NCBI GenBank assembly: GCA_947573015.1
Contig: CANPDS010000153.1
Location: 1 to 6,435 of the forward strand
Length of the DNA: 6,435 nucleotides
Reading direction: 5' to 3'
From: an uncultured Muribaculum sp.
GTDB taxonomy: Bacteria > Bacteroidota > Bacteroidia > Bacteroidales > Muribaculaceae
Of this stretch, positions 5,626-6,435 are shown piece after piece. The notes under the pieces are model-generated. The model did not search any database, was not told where the DNA came from, and worked only from the letters and a program-made list of their open reading frames with translations. Made by a program: the position numbers and the translations under genes. Numbering within the stretch: position 1 is the first letter of the stretch; every line of letters starts with the position of its first letter.

Positions 5626-6435
5626 TTATTTATTTACATATACCTTGCGTACGTCACCGTTGGTGTACTTAACGATGTTGAGCCCGTTGCCAAGTTCATT
5701 GAGTTTGATACCTTCTACATTGTAGATAGCTTCGATCTCAGCTGATTCAGCAGTTACGCTATCGATGCCTGAAGTTTTGGTGATAGCAGTGACAGCAAGG
5801 AAATTGAAGCTTCCGTAGCAATATTCACCCCAGGATGCCATGGTAGGTTCAGATTCACATGTAAGTGTGATCGATTTGATTTTCACATCAGCTTTTACTG
5901 TGAGGATATCTTCAGCCATTACAAGGGGACAGTTTTCTACTGGTTGGCCATCACCACGGAAGCGTTGTCCCATTTTGAATGCTTTAGCATGACCACAACC
6001 CCAATCAGCTACACTGCGTGCTTCGGTTGTGTCGGTTGTGCCATCTTCGTAATTGATAACGGCGCTATATGAAGGGTGTGGGTTGCATCCTTCTGCTCCG
6101 TCTGTTGCGCAGATGAGAAGTCCAAGATTGGTTGCTGTGACAGGTTCTGCAAACACGAGAGTACCGGTTTCGCCTTTTCTGGGGAGATATAGGCAGTTGT
6201 TGCTCTGGAAATCTCCCATCTGGTATACATATCCGGATTCTTCTGAAGTAATCTTGCCGTCTTCAGGTATGCCTCTGGTGATTTCAATGTCGTCATTTAC
6301 CAACAACATACTGTGGTGACCGTCCATATGGGGGAACTTGTTTTTATCTGTATCCTCTTCATAGGGATCTTCAGCAACAACATCTACGTTGAAACCGTTT
6401 GTGATGGTCACTTGTGTGGTTGTGTCCTCTGCATT
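5626..6435 (-). CDS. C-terminal part of a secreted-type paralogue of the CotH-like protein (5' end outside window)
   Basis: The frame is open to the window edge, giving 269 visible residues and a TAA stop at 5628-5626; the start lies beyond 6435. A GTG at 6411 is in frame but falls inside a conserved block (VTITNGFNVD), so it is not the start. The visible part aligns along its length with residues 434-696 of the CotH-like protein: GFNVDVVAED with GFNSDCIATS, YQMGDFQSNNCLYL with FQFGDYLSDNCLYL, TGTLVFAEP with TGTLIFTEP, INYEDGTTDTTEARSVADW with INYTDGSSEQTDPQFVSDW, and the tail IYNVEG, GLNIVKYTNGD with IYTLSG, GINIVVYTDGS. The module's function is unknown; a beta-sandwich binding domain is a reasonable guess. 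Whether the missing N-terminal part is also CotH-like cannot be seen. The tail suggests an exported protein. Confidence 0.8.
   Translation of the reverse strand, partial: NAEDTTTQVTITNGFNVDVVAEDPYEEDTDKNKFPHMDGHHSMLLVNDDIEITRGIPEDGKITSEESGYVYQMGDFQSNNCLYLPRKGETGTLVFAEPVTATNLGLLICATDGAEGCNPHPSYSAVINYEDGTTDTTEARSVADWGCGHAKAFKMGQRFRGDGQPVENCPLVMAEDILTVKADVKIKSITLTCESEPTMASWGEYCYGSFNFLAVTAITKTSGIDSVTAESAEIEAIYNVEGIKLNELGNGLNIVKYTNGDVRKVYVNK

Noticed and set aside
5626..6411. GTG at 6411 as a start codon for the rightmost gene
   Set aside because: The frame stays open to the window edge, and the GTG lies within a block conserved with the downstream paralogue, so the gene is simply cut by the window.

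Overview
This window looks like chromosomal DNA from a member of the Bacteroidales (Bacteroidota), plausibly a gut lineage close to Muribaculaceae or Prevotella/Bacteroides. The reasons are the protein families present (an AsnA-type asparagine synthetase, a DUF3943 outer-membrane-type protein, and secreted CotH-like proteins with short C-terminal tails of the 'IY..xG....l.kGiNIv.y' type), start codons without clear Shine-Dalgarno sequences, and two promoters that fit the Bacteroidota consensus (TTTG, about 20 nt, TAnnTTTG). The family-level placement is an inference.

Layout from left to right. Positions 1-285 hold no supportable gene, but include a strong perfect hairpin (142-180) that probably ends asnA transcription from the right. 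asnA lies on the minus strand (286-1320), with a good promoter just upstream of it. A 253-base divergent spacer follows; it also contains an inverted repeat (1523-1544) in front of the plus-strand DUF3943 gene (1574-3073). A convergent spacer (3074-3443) contains a GC-rich hairpin and, unexpectedly, a near-perfect minus-strand promoter with no gene behind it; together they outline a candidate small RNA of about 170 nt.

The right half is a minus-strand pair. The upstream gene (5626 to the window edge, N-terminal part missing) and the downstream CotH-kinase-like gene (3444-5534) carry the same roughly 210-residue C-terminal module and the same terminal tail, so they are divergent paralogues in tandem. 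The 91-base gap between them holds a terminator-like hairpin with a U-rich tract, and I found no convincing promoter for the CotH gene. It may therefore be expressed by read-through of a leaky terminator.

asnA is cytoplasmic amino-acid metabolism. The other three proteins are predicted to leave the cytoplasm: DUF3943 to the outer membrane, and the CotH-like pair to the periplasm or cell surface. Nothing ties asnA or DUF3943 functionally to the CotH pair. I see no CRISPR array, insertion sequence, tRNA or rRNA. I do not see a clearly new multi-gene system; the most interesting items are the orphan promoter/small RNA candidate and the module shared by the CotH-like pair.
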